Shown piece by piece: positions 22,501 to 32,835 of a DNA stretch of 64,000 nucleotides. The translations under genes were made by a program, and so were the position numbers. The notes beneath the pieces were generated by a model that saw only the letters and a list, made by a program, of their open reading frames with translations, was not told where the DNA came from and made no database searches. Source of the stretch: Lepidostoma basale (taxonomy: Eukaryota; Arthropoda; Insecta; Trichoptera; Lepidostomatidae); assembly GCA_022606425.2 (NCBI GenBank), contig JAHDVF020001550.1:1-64000 (forward strand), written 5' to 3'. The stretch's first letter is position 1. Each line of letters begins with the position of its first letter.

Positions 22501-23461
22501 ATGATTAACCCGTAATTGGTAAAATCCTGTATTTTTCTAAGTATTTGTATACATTCAAAAATCCAAATGAAATATTATATATTAATATTACATAAATAAT
22601 GGTGGATTAAATTAATATTCGTCACTTCGGTTGGTTACCAAGGCACGCTTCATGACTTATTTCTCCCACTATTTCCCCATGTCATAACTCTATTTGTAAG
22701 TATCAGATCTAAGAAATCAAAGAAAGGTCATTTGCATTTACGAAGTAACATTGTTATTATGTCTGTCCTCGAGGGATGCTGGAATAACATCTCCCGGACG
22801 GACTTAACCTCCCTCTAATCGCGAGTTCAAAGTGGACAAAAATGACGTCAAAGACGGCGCGGGACCTTTCCCGAGATTACGTCTGTAGTCATGAATAAAG
22901 ACCTAAAGGGCTAAAGGCCGCCGACTTCAGTATTCGCAGCACGCGCTCCTCCTCAGCCTATCAAAGGAAAAATGTGCACCACCCATCTTATAAACCTCCC
23001 TATAAAATACAGAGAGTTTCGTATCAATATCAAAAGGAAAAAAGGACAATATTTGCATTTTTATGAAACATATTAAATCAAAATTTTGGACTTCGGTATT
23101 AACATACAAAAAAATCTATACAGAATCAAAGGACAGTATTCAATATTGCGGAGAGATTTCATTTTCTTTTATCCTTTTTCGTTTTTGTGAGTTTAGAGGA
23201 GATAAAGGTAGATTCATATTTTTTTCTACAGAATTTTCTTCCCGAAAGACCTTTTTACCTCAATGATTAAAAATAAAAAAATATTCATGTCTAGACGATC
23301 ACATATAAAAGATCGCCAAGTATAAAAATATACGATCTGCAGATTATAAAATACAAATAAAAAAATTAAAGAAAATCTTTGCAAAGTTCTTCAAAAAGCT
23401 TTGCATTTTTTAATGATTGAATAATGACCTCCTTTATTCGACATAACTTGTATATATTTAT
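22501..23461. other. Unique sequence with GC-rich island
   Basis: 22740-22990 is CpG-richer than its surroundings and non-repetitive. ORFs at 22927 and 23063 are not recognisable. Confidence 0.35.
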
Positions 23462-23805
23462 TCCGACTTCGAATGTGGCCGCCTTTTAGCATTTGATTAA
23501 TTTGGTCATGCCATGTTTTCCTCGGTCGTCCTCGGCTTCTTTTTCCACTCGCGCTGCTTGTGTACAACTTTTTTACCATTTTACTCTCATCCATTCGTTC
23601 CATATGTCCAAACCATCTCAGGGATCCCTTTTTAATTTTATCCACGATGCAGTCATCTGCCTTACATTTCTTTCTTATTTCATCGTTCGGTATTCTATCA
23701 TACAACGTTTTTCCGCACATTCTTCTTAGTGATCTCATTTCTACGGCATTTATCCTGTTTTCATTCTTCTTTTGCCAGCTCCGAGCTTTACTTCCATATA
23801 TAATG
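23462..23805 (-). mobile_element. LINE 3' fragment, GTTA-tail lineage, open frame
   Basis: The minus strand encodes about 110 uninterrupted residues: YGSKARSWQKKNENRINAVE, MRSLRRMCGKTLYDRIPNDE, IRKKCKADD, KIKKGSLRWFGHMERMDESK, SGKRSRGRPRKTWHDQINQM and LKGGHIRSR, then unrelated sequence. The final ~100 bp and tail of the LINE are missing, so it was cut at the 3' side, unusual for retrotransposition. Confidence 0.88.
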
Positions 23806-24109
23806 ATGCAACATATGTTACAATATAATATATTAAACATAAAATATTTACCCAAGTTTTTCTTAATATTCTGTCTATTTTATTTTTCACACAATTCATC
23901 ATTTAGAAGTACGTCTTCTTTTATTTAAAATAGTTTTAGTTAGGTATAATATCTTTCTCGGATGATGAAGATATTAAACCTTCATTAAATTATTACTATT
24001 GCATTAAAAATAACAGTGGAATAAACTGCGGTTAAAATCATAATTTTAACATTTTACTATCAGTTATATTTCTGTATATTTTTCTTAAAGTATAAATTGA
24101 CTGTTAAGA

Positions 24110-24676
24110 CTTGTCGTACCCATTATCATTTGTTATTCTAAGTTGAAGAAAACTTGTACCATAGAGAATGGATAATAAGACTTGTCATACCCATCAACAT
24201 TTGTTATTCTAAGTTGAAGAAAACTTGTACCATAGAGAATGGATAATCAGACTTGTCATACCCATCAACATTTGTTATTCTAAGTTGAAGAAAACTTGTA
24301 CCATAGAGAATGGATAATAAGACTTGTCATACCCATCAACATTTGTTATTCTAAGTTGAAGAAAACTTGTACCATAGAGAATGGATAATCAGACTTGTCA
24401 TACCCATCAACATTTGTTATTCTAAGTTGAAGAAAACTTGTACCATAGAGAATGGATAATAAGACTTGTCATACCCATCAACATTTGTTATTCTAAGTTG
24501 AAGAAAACTTGTACCATAGAGAATGGATAATAAGACTTGTCATACCCATCAACATTTGTTATTCTAAGTTGAAGAAAACTTGTACCATAGAGAATGGATA
24601 ATAAGACTTGTCATACCCATCAACATTTGTTATTCTAAGTTGAAGAAAACTTGTACCATGGAGAATGGATAATAAG
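24110..24676. repeat. 71-bp minisatellite, eight units
   Basis: Units start at 24110, 24181, 24252, 24323, 24394, 24465, 24536 and 24607, each 71 bp and nearly identical. Unit 1 is the most diverged (CGTACCCATTATCAT). A diagnostic base (ATAATAAGA or ATAATCAGA at the unit end) alternates over units 1-5, suggesting a 142-bp dimer was duplicated. The array stops exactly where a LINE tail begins. Confidence 0.95.
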
Positions 24677-24868
24677 TACGTTCAGGGAACAAATACCCTT
24701 GACTTTGAAAAGTATGTTGTCTTCACAATGTCGAACTATTACTAATGCGTTCCTGGTATTATGTTGTATGTTTATAATATTTTACCTGTACTCAATTGAC
24801 GCCTTAAACATTTATGCTGTTTGTAATGTCTTTTGAGTTAATAAACTGATTTGATTTGATTTGATTTG
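24677..24868 (+). mobile_element. LINE 3'-UTR fragment with TTTGAT tail
   Basis: Shares TACGTTCAGGG, TTGACTTT, ATGCGTTCCTGGTA and AATAAACTGATTTGAT with 54297-54540 and 57660-57815, the last attached to a LINE ORF2 C-terminus. Only the 3' UTR and tail remain. Confidence 0.85.
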
Positions 24869-25385
24869 ATAATGACATCAATTTTAAAGCAAACATAAAC
24901 ATGTTAAATAAAACACTTAGATATTGTCTATCCGATAGAATATATTAAATATAGATAACGATACGTAATCTATTTTTCGTTTTCTTTTGGTTTACGATTT
25001 TTCATTCGAATAGTTGCTGGATATATACAAGGATTTGCTAATCAAGTCGTGGCCCGTAAATACACCTTTCCGGCCAAAGAGATTAACCCGAGATTTTGTC
25101 TAAATATAAGCGATAAAGGAAGTCATGGAAAGCTATTCCCTGGCCACTATCGCATTTTAAATAATGGGCAAGATGGCTTCAGCGCTTGCTGCTCACGGGC
25201 CGCTGCCCGCGGCGCGTCGGTTTTCCCCGCCGCGGCGCCACTAGTCCTGGCGCTCATTACTCTAGCTAACACCGGTACAACCCGGCGTTGATTAAATTTC
25301 CAGATGATGTCTGATAAATAAGTGTAATAGCATCGGAAGTAACTTAGTATTTTAGTGAAAAGGAGGTTTAAAAATACTAGCGTTA
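24869..25385. other. Unique sequence with GC-rich island
   Basis: 25040-25300 is CpG-rich, with CCGCGGCGC blocks near 25208-25240. An 80-codon ORF (25049-25291) resembles nothing known. Confidence 0.35.
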
Positions 25386-25440
25386 TATGAACTTACTACC
25401 TATGGCCATACAACTCTTGAAGAGTTTTTGCCTCTCAAAG
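25386..25440 (-). mobile_element. LINE tail scrap (lineage of 31549-31850)
   Basis: The minus strand matches the end of the LINE at 31800-31840: AACTCTTCAAGAGTTGTATG then GCCATAGG and a short tail. Confidence 0.5.
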
Positions 25441-25491
25441 AAATTTTAAGGTAGCACCTACAAACCAAACAATCCATTTCTAAAGGTTAAC

Positions 25492-25955
25492 TAACTAACT
25501 AACTAACAATCACGCCATTTCCCCGAAGAGCCACACTTTTCTTTCCTGACATATTTATCTTGCTTCCTCAACATTCATTTATCGTAGCATGCACGCGCGT
25601 CGATTTCTCTGACTCCTCACATGGCCGACCTTCAATATTTGATTTATTTGATCGTGCCACGTTTTCCTCGGTCTTCCTCTATTTCTGGTTCCATTTACAT
25701 CGTTAACATATATTTTTTTACCATTTTTTCTTCATTCATTCTTTCCATTTGTCCAAACCATCTTAATGATTCATTCATTATTTTGTTCATAACACCATCA
25801 TTCGCACCGCATTTACTTCTTATTTTCATTCGACACTCTGTCATACACAGAGAATTCACACATTCGTCTTGGAGATCTCATTTCTACTGCATTTATTCTA
25901 CTTTATTCCTTGTTTTGCCAGTTCCATGCTTCGCTTCCATAATAAGGGTCAGTAG
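25492..25955 (-). mobile_element. LINE 3' end with GTTA tail, minus strand
   Basis: Starts with AACTAACTAACTAACAATCA (inverted tail), then CGCCATTTCCCCGAAGAG (hairpin) and continues through inverted NQILKVGHV, GRPRKTW, HMERMNE and MRSPRRM-like boxes up to a GSEAW-like region near 25935. Many substitutions. Confidence 0.85.
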
Positions 25956-26310
25956 AATTCATTATGTTTAAAGAAAAACATCTTTCAAATAAAAATATCT
26001 TCAAAAAGAATCATATACTAGATATTTGATTATATGAACTAAATTTTATCTATTTTTAATGTTATTACGTGATCTGTGTCATATTGCTTCTTCATTGTAT
26101 AAGATCTGTGATCATTTATCCTGATTTCTTAAAAGCTGGTTGTGAAAAAAACAATGAAATACTCAACATTAAAACGTTTGGATTTATGTAGAATATTTTA
26201 TCTCTTTCGAAAACGTTAAAATATAAAAAATTGTTGTTATTTGAACAGCGACTTTTAATTCTTTATTTAAAGCTTCATACTTTAGAAAACATTTGTATGT
26301 TTACTATAAG

Positions 26311-26538
26311 CAGTGGCGGTACTCCCACAGTAGCCCAGAAACCCGGTTTGTGTTAGAAATTTTGAATTAAAACCCACAAATCTAAGTTATCATTCCCCTG
26401 CATAAACCAACAACCCACCAAATCACCTTCCAACAATATTCCCATCAGACGTAAGATGAATACCCAAGTACGAGGTTTGGATTCGAAATTTCTTACGCAA
26501 GCCGGGCTTCTGGGCTTCTATGAGAGTACCACCCACTG
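26311..26538. mobile_element. hAT-type MITE with 8-bp TSD
   Basis: 228 bp bounded by TSD ACTATAAG (26303-26310 and 26539-26546). TIRs of about 52 bp: CAGTGGCGGTACTCCCACAG on the left and its inverse ending GTACCACCCACTG on the right, both continuing with AGCCCAGAA-CCCGG. CAGTGG ends and 8-bp TSDs are hallmarks of hAT elements. No transposase. Confidence 0.93.
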
Positions 26539-26546
26539 ACTATAAG

Positions 26547-26650
26547 TGTTATTAAATTTTATGAGAGAAACATACTTTGCCTTATAAGAGCATTATATTT
26601 TATTATGTCCTAACAAGGCGAAACATGTCACCCCCATTACATGTTGAAGA
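26547..26650. repeat. Family E repeat interrupted by the hAT MITE
   Basis: Right of the MITE the sequence resumes TATTAAATTTTATGAG, then CATACTTTGCC and, inverted, GGCGAAACATGTCACCCCCA. The matching left flank (CTTTAGAAAAC...) lies at about 26279-26302. Decayed E copy that hosted the MITE. Confidence 0.6.
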
Positions 26651-26785
26651 AATGATGCATAATTTGTATTATGTAAAAACTGTACGAGCTAAAGGTAATT
26701 CAAGAAAATCGCATTATATTAAACCACAAAAAAGTGTAGCTTTAAGAATTGTATTAAAATATATTTCATTTCAATAAAAAATCTT

Positions 26786-27012
26786 AATTTATAATAGTAC
26801 ACAAGATTGTTTAGTGGTTAAACTTGGATTTAATTTATATAAATTGTGACAAATTTGTTTCGCCTTGCGAGGGCATTCTCAAACTGAGAATGACAAACTT
26901 TCGCCTTGCTAGGACATTTAGTTTGAGAATGCCTTCGCAAGGCGAAACAAATTTGTCACAATTTATATCAATTAATTCCAAGTAAAACAATCGTGTTGTC
27001 TATTATGAATTA
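26786..27012. repeat. Family Q palindromic repeat with long stem III palindrome
   Basis: Arms 26786-26893 and 26917-27012 are inverted, including TTGTGACAAATTTGTTTCGC. The plus core at 26920-26957 is TTGAGAA, T, GCC, TTCGCAA, GGC, GAAA (26944-26947), CAAATTTG (26948-26955), TC. The middle holds a third partial copy (TTTCGCCTTGCTAGGACATT). Confidence 0.85.
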
Positions 27013-27667
27013 ATAATGGAGTTTTACAAAACTAATACCTCAACCATCAATGAAAAATCTTATTAACGCAATTGATGATCCTCTCTTATATTGAATTAAT
27101 TTATATTTAAACCTTTTTTGACTTGAATTATCGGGTAAAAAAAGAAAGCTTGTTTGGTAACACATTCAAATAATAACAAAACGAAATTTTTCTATCGTGG
27201 TAAAGCATAAAAATTTTACCATGAGAAATAATAAAACTTCAAGTTTCCAGTCATATTATTTGAAACTTAAATAAGCACGCAAATTGGCATGTCATTTGAT
27301 TCCCCAAAAAACTATTAGATATAAACTTGTCGACCCACTTCTGCAACCGCATAAATATATTATAGTCACCTCCTAGCGAGCGTCCTACATAGGAAGAAGA
27401 ATAAATTGAACTTTTCAAATGACAGAAAGTTTCCGCGAGCCGTACCCCTCTGTCCTACTTCATGCCGGATGGAGTGGTTACCTTGCTTACTTAAACACGA
27501 CAAGAAACAGAAGTTTCCGTCCATTTCCCGTGAATTGTCAAAAAAAATTCATCTACGAATTTATATGAGTTTAAATTGCTAATTTCACATTTATCTTCAT
27601 GGTCACAACCCCGAGGATTGGTCTACGAAAATTCCCATGCATTCGATCATTTATTTTTACTATAATA
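27013..27667. other. Unique sequence, nothing recognised
   Basis: 27340-27540 is somewhat CpG-richer. No ORF or repeat. Confidence 0.35.
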
Positions 27668-28005
27668 AATAACCTACTAACTAACCATCACACCGTCTCC
27701 CAGAAGTAGTCGGTAAATATAATGAACTGCCACACGGTTATTATCTGACACATTTCTTTCGCATTCTCCACATTCATACATCGCGACGCTCCCATGTGTA
27801 TTATTTCTCTGACTCTTCACATATTTAATATTTGATTGATTAGATCATGCCGCGTTTTCTCTGATCTTTTTGTTTTTCTTGTTTCGTTTATTATTCTATC
27901 TTAATTCATTCTTCCCATGCGTCCAAACTATCGTTATGATCTTTTCATTATTTTTTTAATAACCATTTTTTTTCATATTTACATTTGACATTCTATTACA
28001 CCACA
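27668..28005 (-). mobile_element. LINE 3' end with GTTA tail, minus strand, decayed
   Basis: Begins AACCTACTAACTAACCATCA then CACCGTCTCCCAGAAGTAG (inverted hairpin and tail), followed by inverted MNVEEA-, QILN- and GRPRK-like segments with heavy decay. Confidence 0.75.
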
Positions 28006-28084
28006 TTATGGAAGTTTCCCGATGTTTCCACATATCTCGTATATAAAACAGATTGTTTAAACTTAATGACTGCATACCTTTTTT

Positions 28085-28215
28085 AGCTCCTGGTTATCAT
28101 CACTGACACATGAATTCTATCAAAGACAGTGTGAGATTTTATATCACACTGTCATCGCCAGGAATCAAATCCGAAACCTTCAGTGTGACAATCATAGCTG
28201 TTGCCACTCTGCTTT
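28085..28215 (-). mobile_element. SINE copy, minus strand, partial
   Basis: Contains inverted body (ACACATGAATTCTATCAAAG), the inverted hairpin GACAGTGTGA ... TCACACTGTC with an expanded loop, and an inverted B box (GGAATCAAATCC). The head ends near 28215. Confidence 0.75.
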
Positions 28216-29060
28216 GAAGGCCGTCAGGCGATAACTGGATGGAATATATGCCAAATGCTGACTGGAATTCTGTGTGCTGCGAAAATACCAATAATGAAAA
28301 AAGGCAAGTTCTTTAAAATAGCGACTGGCATAAGTGAAGTATGGTCAGTTATCGACGAACAGAATCTTCATATATGTCCATTGCTGGTCAGAAGGAGTCA
28401 TGTTATAATAAATGAAACAAAGGTGCGGAACAAATATGTGAAGAGAACTTTCATGTAAGCACCCATTTAACATATTTATTATTCTTCCTATTATTAGTTA
28501 TCAGAATTAAGGTTCTGATGGTACGATCGAGTAATGAGGAGATTCGACGGTAATGTCGTGACAATTGTATTTATATTGTCGTAAGAAGAAGACGTCAGGA
28601 AAATCCCAAACCACCTGGCTGACTGTGCATATACAAAGGGACATAAAAATTCACCCGCGAAATATCTGGGGACAAGCGATAAAAAACTAACTTTGAGTAA
28701 CGGGATGATGTCGCTTTTCATAAATCAATTTCGATGAAATTATACATAGAAGATAAAATAAAGAGTAAAATTCTATAGTTGTTTAGGAATATTCTTGAAA
28801 TGATTGTAAGACCTATTTCAGTCTCTCTGAAGTGAATAACTATTAAATAATATCAGCCCTTTCATCTCAAGACACAATAGAAGTTTCTGTTAAAGGCTTT
28901 CGGAGTATTATTTGACAATCATTTCGTCGTTGCTTTGATTTCATAAGTGTTATAAGAATCCATAATAAAATATTATATGTAACAATCGATAATGTGTTCG
29001 AACCGTTTGAATTAAGAACATACACAGAGTTATATGGGACTTATATAATAAATGTTTTCT
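28216..29060. other. Unique AT-rich sequence, nothing recognised
   Basis: An 85-codon ORF at 28201-28458 overlaps the SINE head and resembles no family. The rest has no repeat match. Confidence 0.35.
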
Positions 29061-29069
29061 ATAAATTTC

Positions 29070-29575
29070 ATAAGAATTGTTTTGTTCGAATATTAATTTA
29101 CACTTACGTATTTCAACTTATGTATGGAGTATCTTGATGTACGGCTGCGAGAAATGGCGCCTATCCGAAAGAGATAAACGGAGACTAGAGGCTTTTGAGA
29201 TGTGGTCCTATAGAAGACTATTAGGAATTTCCTGGAGAGACCACATCACAAAAGAGGAGGTTCTCCAAAGAATCGAAGGAGGGAGGCACCTGCTCAGGAC
29301 CTTGTCCGAAAGGCGTGCAAGATGGATTGGCCATGTAATACGACAAGAAGGCTTCTTGCATGCCATAATGGAGGGTATGACCGAGGGGACAAACTCTAGG
29401 GGACGCCCACCCCGAGAGTACCTGGAAGACCTGTTGGTGGACGTGCGCTGCTCATCATATGCAGATTTCAAAACAGCCGCACAAGACAGGAAAGAATGGA
29501 AGAGAATAATAGAAGAATTTGCTTCAAACCAATCCCAGGATTTCAGGAGGATCCCAGGAGAGAGAGATTTCAATA
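29070..29575 (+). mobile_element. LINE ORF2 C-terminus, longest open frame in the window
   Basis: Open from 29077 for 217 codons. The LINE-derived part (to about 29575) contains LMYGCEKW, RRLEAFEMWSYRRLLGISW, HITKEEVLQRI, ERRARWIGHVIRQEGFLHAI, RGRPPREYLED and RKEWKRIIEEF. These are the post-RT boxes of an RTE-like LINE. It lacks RT and endonuclease domains and is a 5'-truncated copy. The last 50 codons are fortuitous read-through into the neighbouring tail repeats. Confidence 0.88.
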
Positions 29576-29589
29576 TAAGTTATTCAAGT

Positions 29590-29990
29590 TTTCATAGGTA
29601 TAACACATTCACATTTTTGTATTATACATTTATATATTTGTATTACACATTTACATTTTTGTATTTCATTCATCGGCTGTCTTTCGTGTCCGAGGAACAC
29701 TGTTCTTCGCGGTTGTGGGTCCGCATGTGACTGAAGAGCCCGATCCTGGATTTACATATTCTGGGGCATCTAGGGCAAGGGAAGGAGCTTGTAATGGAGC
29801 CGTCACCGTCTCCCAGTGGTCTCTCCTTTCTCCGCCTCCTCCTCTCTGCGACATCGTCTCTGCGCTGTGTTCTCCACCTAGGTCTGTCTTCTGCAGTCTT
29901 TTCCCAGCAATTTTTGTATTACACATTAGTAGAACTCATTCATATTTTTATATGGCTTTACATTTTTGTATTACAGATCAATTCTTTACA
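29590..29990 (-). mobile_element. LINE 3' end with intact C2H2 zinc finger
   Basis: The minus strand from 29906 to 29685 is open: WEKTAEDRPRWRTQRRDD, an Arg/Glu-rich stretch, then FPCPRCPRICKSRIGLFSHM plus RTH, a C-x2-C-x12-H-x3-H finger, and a stop after about 15 more residues. The finger probably binds the element's nucleic acid. TTTTTGTATTACACATT-type repeats lie on both sides (29590-29670 and 29905-29985). Confidence 0.88.
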
Positions 29991-30744
29991 CATTAAACAA
30001 ATATATATTACCACAATATTAATTGCAAAATTTAAAACCAGTAACAGAAAAAAAAAACATTTCTTTACCTAGTAAAATATTCAAGTACGCAAGCTCTGCC
30101 AATTAAGAACTTTCGCAAAGTCATTTGGATTTTAATTAGGGTCATAATATTGGTAGCTTGTTTATTTCCCGGCGCTAGTCGTTCCGCTGCACTTTATGCC
30201 GCCAACAGGTGGTAATTTGATTATGAAATAAATGCAATAAGTTTTCTCTCAGATTCTAGTGTGCATAGCTCGGAAAACAAAATATTTATTCAGTAATTTC
30301 ATTATGCAAGTCAACTTCTCAAAGAGAAATATTGTTGGAATTGTTGGACGTAGAATTTTATTAAAATAAAATTCTTGCTCCACAAAAATAAAACTACCTA
30401 AATTTAATTAATAAATGTTTTATTAACGTTTTCTTTTGTTATTGCGGTAAGGTATAGAAATTGAATGGAATACATTTAGCGCACTTGCTAACTAAAAACA
30501 CAAAAAAATGTGGCCACAGAAGATGAAATCAAAAAAGCCGGCGTGCGACCGAAATCAATTGAAACGAGAAGATAATAATAATAGAACAATATATAGAATA
30601 TTAAATACAATTATTTAAATACGAATATTTTTTGATGTAATTATTATTTCTTTAAAAAAATGTACAGATGCATATTCAATATTGATAAAAAAAGTCCGAT
30701 TTCTAAAAGTTTCCTACGTTTTATGGGAGATCACTTGATAACTT
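29991..30744. other. AT-rich sequence, nothing recognised
   Basis: A small GC patch lies at 30160-30215. No repeat member or ORF. Confidence 0.35.
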
Positions 30745-30836
30745 CTTGGTCGCCATTAACCAGAATATAGCAGCGAGCTGCCGAAACAGATCAAACAATA
30801 GAAGAAAAAGTGGAATAAAACTAAATGTAAATGTGA
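30745..30836 (+). repeat. Family B single arm
   Basis: Plus strand: CCAGAATATAGCAGCGAGCT, GCC, GAAA, CAGATC, then the AAAGTGGAATAAAACTAAAT flank also found at 2615-2637. The opposite arm is missing. Confidence 0.65.
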
Positions 30837-30837
30837 A

Positions 30838-31075
30838 GAAAATGTTCAATTTGTATGATAGAATACCGAACGATGAAATAAGAAAGAAATGTAAGGCATA
30901 TGACTGCATCATGGATAAAATTAAAAAAAGGATCCCTGAGATAGTTTGGACATATGGAATGAATGAATGAGAGTAGAATGGTTAAAAAGTTGTACACAAT
31001 CAGCCTGAGTGGAAAAAGAAGTCGAGGACGACCGAGGAAAACATGGCATGACCAAATTAATTACTAAAAGGCGGT
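30838..31075 (+). mobile_element. LINE fragment, GTTA-tail lineage
   Basis: Encodes YDRIPNDEIRKKCKA, DKIKKRIPEIVWTYG, SRMVKKLYT, SGKRSRGRPRKTWHD and ends abruptly at AAAAGGCGG, where an inverted copy of the same LINE begins. Confidence 0.85.
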
Positions 31076-31548
31076 CTCTGTCCTGACACAAATCTCGAGC
31101 ATCACCTACATTCATACATCGTAAGATGCACGCTTATCGAGTTTTCCGACTTCGAATGTGGCCGCCTTTTAGATTTCGATTAATTTGATGATGTTTTACT
31201 TTCCATGGCCTTTCACGACTTCTGTTTCCTCTCACACTGCTTGTATACAATATTTTAAACAATCTCTGTCTCGTTCATTCGTTTCATATATCCAAACCAT
31301 CTCAGGTATCCTTTTTTTAATTTTACTTATGATGCAATCATGCGCTTTACATTTTTTCCTTATAACCTCACCGAGCGACTTCGTGTGCGCGAAAATGATA
31401 TTCTATAAAATATAATTTTCGCGCACATTCTTCTCAGCGATCTCATTTCTTTGGCACTCATCCTACTTTCATCACTCTATTGCCAAGATTCACTTCTATA
31501 CATAAGGATTAGCAAAGAACTCCATTATTCACTGCCATTTTTGCTTCA
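31076..31548 (-). mobile_element. LINE fragment, GTTA-tail lineage, minus strand, split
   Basis: The minus strand carries the same LINE in opposite orientation to 30838-31075: MNVGDARDLCQDRDR, inverted GGHIRSRK, GRPRK-like, IRKKC-like and MRS-RRM boxes. It is interrupted at 31548 by another LINE and resumes at about 31863-31885. A local inverted duplication (GTGCGCGAAAAT / ATTTTCGCGCAC) lies at 31386-31425. Confidence 0.82.
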
Positions 31549-31850
31549 TTTATAACGAGCACATTGTTGCTTCCCTTATAACGAGCACCGTGAGAGCCGG
31601 TCGTCTGGCATTGATTGGGCACGTATGCGAAGAGACCAGAGCAATCAAGACCCTGTACGCGTCTAGACGGACTGGAGTAAGACCTCTAGGAAGGCCTAGA
31701 CAGCGTCTAATGGACAATGTTCTTGCTGATCCGGCTAGGTTGGGCAAATTGGACTGCTGGGAGCTAAAATCTAAAGAGCTTGGCGAAAAATCATCAAGGA
31801 GGCTAAAACTCTTCAAGAGTTGTATGGCCATAGGAAGTAAGTAAGTTAGT
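31549..31850 (+). mobile_element. LINE 3' insertion nested in another LINE, 12-bp TSD
   Basis: Flanked by ATTTTTGCTTCA at 31537-31548 and 31851-31862. Encodes RAGRLALIGHVCEETRAIKT, RPLGRPRQRLMDNV, LGKLDCWEL and KLFKSCMAIGS, with a GTAAGTAAGTTAG tail. Open for 84 codons. Confidence 0.9.
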
Positions 31851-31885
31851 ATTTTTGCTTCAGTGGATACATTTCTAAATTATTT

Positions 31886-32273
31886 CTTCTAAAAGAGGGA
31901 ACTAAAACCATAAAAATTGTAAAATAGTGCTTTTTTGAAACGAGCAATGACCTCATAACGCAAACAAACGTAAAACATATCATGCATACTTTCATACGAT
32001 CGATTTTAAGTAAAGGGTGGTCTCTATAAAATATTAACAATCCAAACAATTATTTTAAGTATGATTGATGTGATAATCTAACAAATGTTTTTTATAGTTT
32101 ACTAGTTGTAACCAGCCACGCGTTGCTATGACTCAATTTTATTAAATTCAAAATGGTCCCTAATGATGGATCCAGACAGACAAACATTCATTTTTATATA
32201 TTTATAATAATTATTTTTGATTTAATGAACATAAAATAAAATCTATAAAGTTTTCTTTATAGCATTATACATA
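31886..32273. other. AT-rich sequence, nothing recognised
   Basis: No ORF or repeat member that I can support. Confidence 0.35.
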
Positions 32274-32640
32274 TTTCTTCTATATTCGCCATAACTTTGT
32301 GTTTTAGATTTTTAATGTTTATTTTTTATATACTTAGTATACGGCACTCACTTTATTTTAAAAAAATTCAATTAAATATTAAACATGTTTCGGACTAAGC
32401 AGCCATTCGTCAGTGATATTATAAATATTTTAAATATTTAAAAAAAAATACAAATGTGGTCAGTTTTGATAGATATTAAAATGATTTTAATGATTTTAAA
32501 ATGATTTTAACATCTGTCAAAACTGACTACATTTGTATTTCTTTTTGTGTCTCTGATGAAGGGCTGATTATTCCGAAACATGTTTGGTATTTAATTATTG
32601 TTATTTTAATTAAGTTAGTGTTGTATACTAAGTACCTATA
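32274..32640. repeat. Family G palindromic repeat
   Basis: Outer arms about 32334-32416 and 32548-32636; a second inverted pair (ATACAAATGTGGTCAGTTTT and its inverse) lies inside. The plus core has CTGATGA (32553-32559), A, GG, loop, CC, GAAA (32575-32578), CATG, TT. The minus core (32416-32381) has CTGACGA and GAAACATGTT. The flank TTCTATATTCGCC (32277-32289) recurs at 59819 and 63439. Confidence 0.78.
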
Positions 32641-32663
32641 TAAAAATAGAAACATTTATATAA

Positions 32664-32835
32664 ATTAAGTTAAATTCCACCAAGGTTTATGTCTTCTACC
32701 GGTCAAAACTGGCTCGAAGCAGCTCGCTACCATCTTCCGGAAATTCGTGACCAGAAGATGGCAGCGAGCTGTCGAAACCAGTCGAAGCCATAAACTTAAG
32801 TGGAATTGAACTAAATATATACTCGAACTATGAAC
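32664..32835. repeat. Family B palindromic repeat
   Basis: Arms 32668-32740 and 32752-32825, outer TTCCAC...TTTATG, inner GGCTCGAAGCAGCTCGC and inverse. The plus core (32749-32786) reads CCAGAAGA, T, GGCAG, CGAG, CTGTC, GAAA, CCAG, TC. Confidence 0.8.

Noticed and set aside
24110..24676. CRISPR array
   Set aside because: Units are contiguous 71-bp copies without unique spacers, and the window is eukaryotic: a minisatellite.
29077..29730. Host protein-coding exon of 217 codons
   Set aside because: The LINE boxes (LEAFEMW, RWIGH, RGRPP) account for the first 165 codons, and the rest reads into tail repeats.
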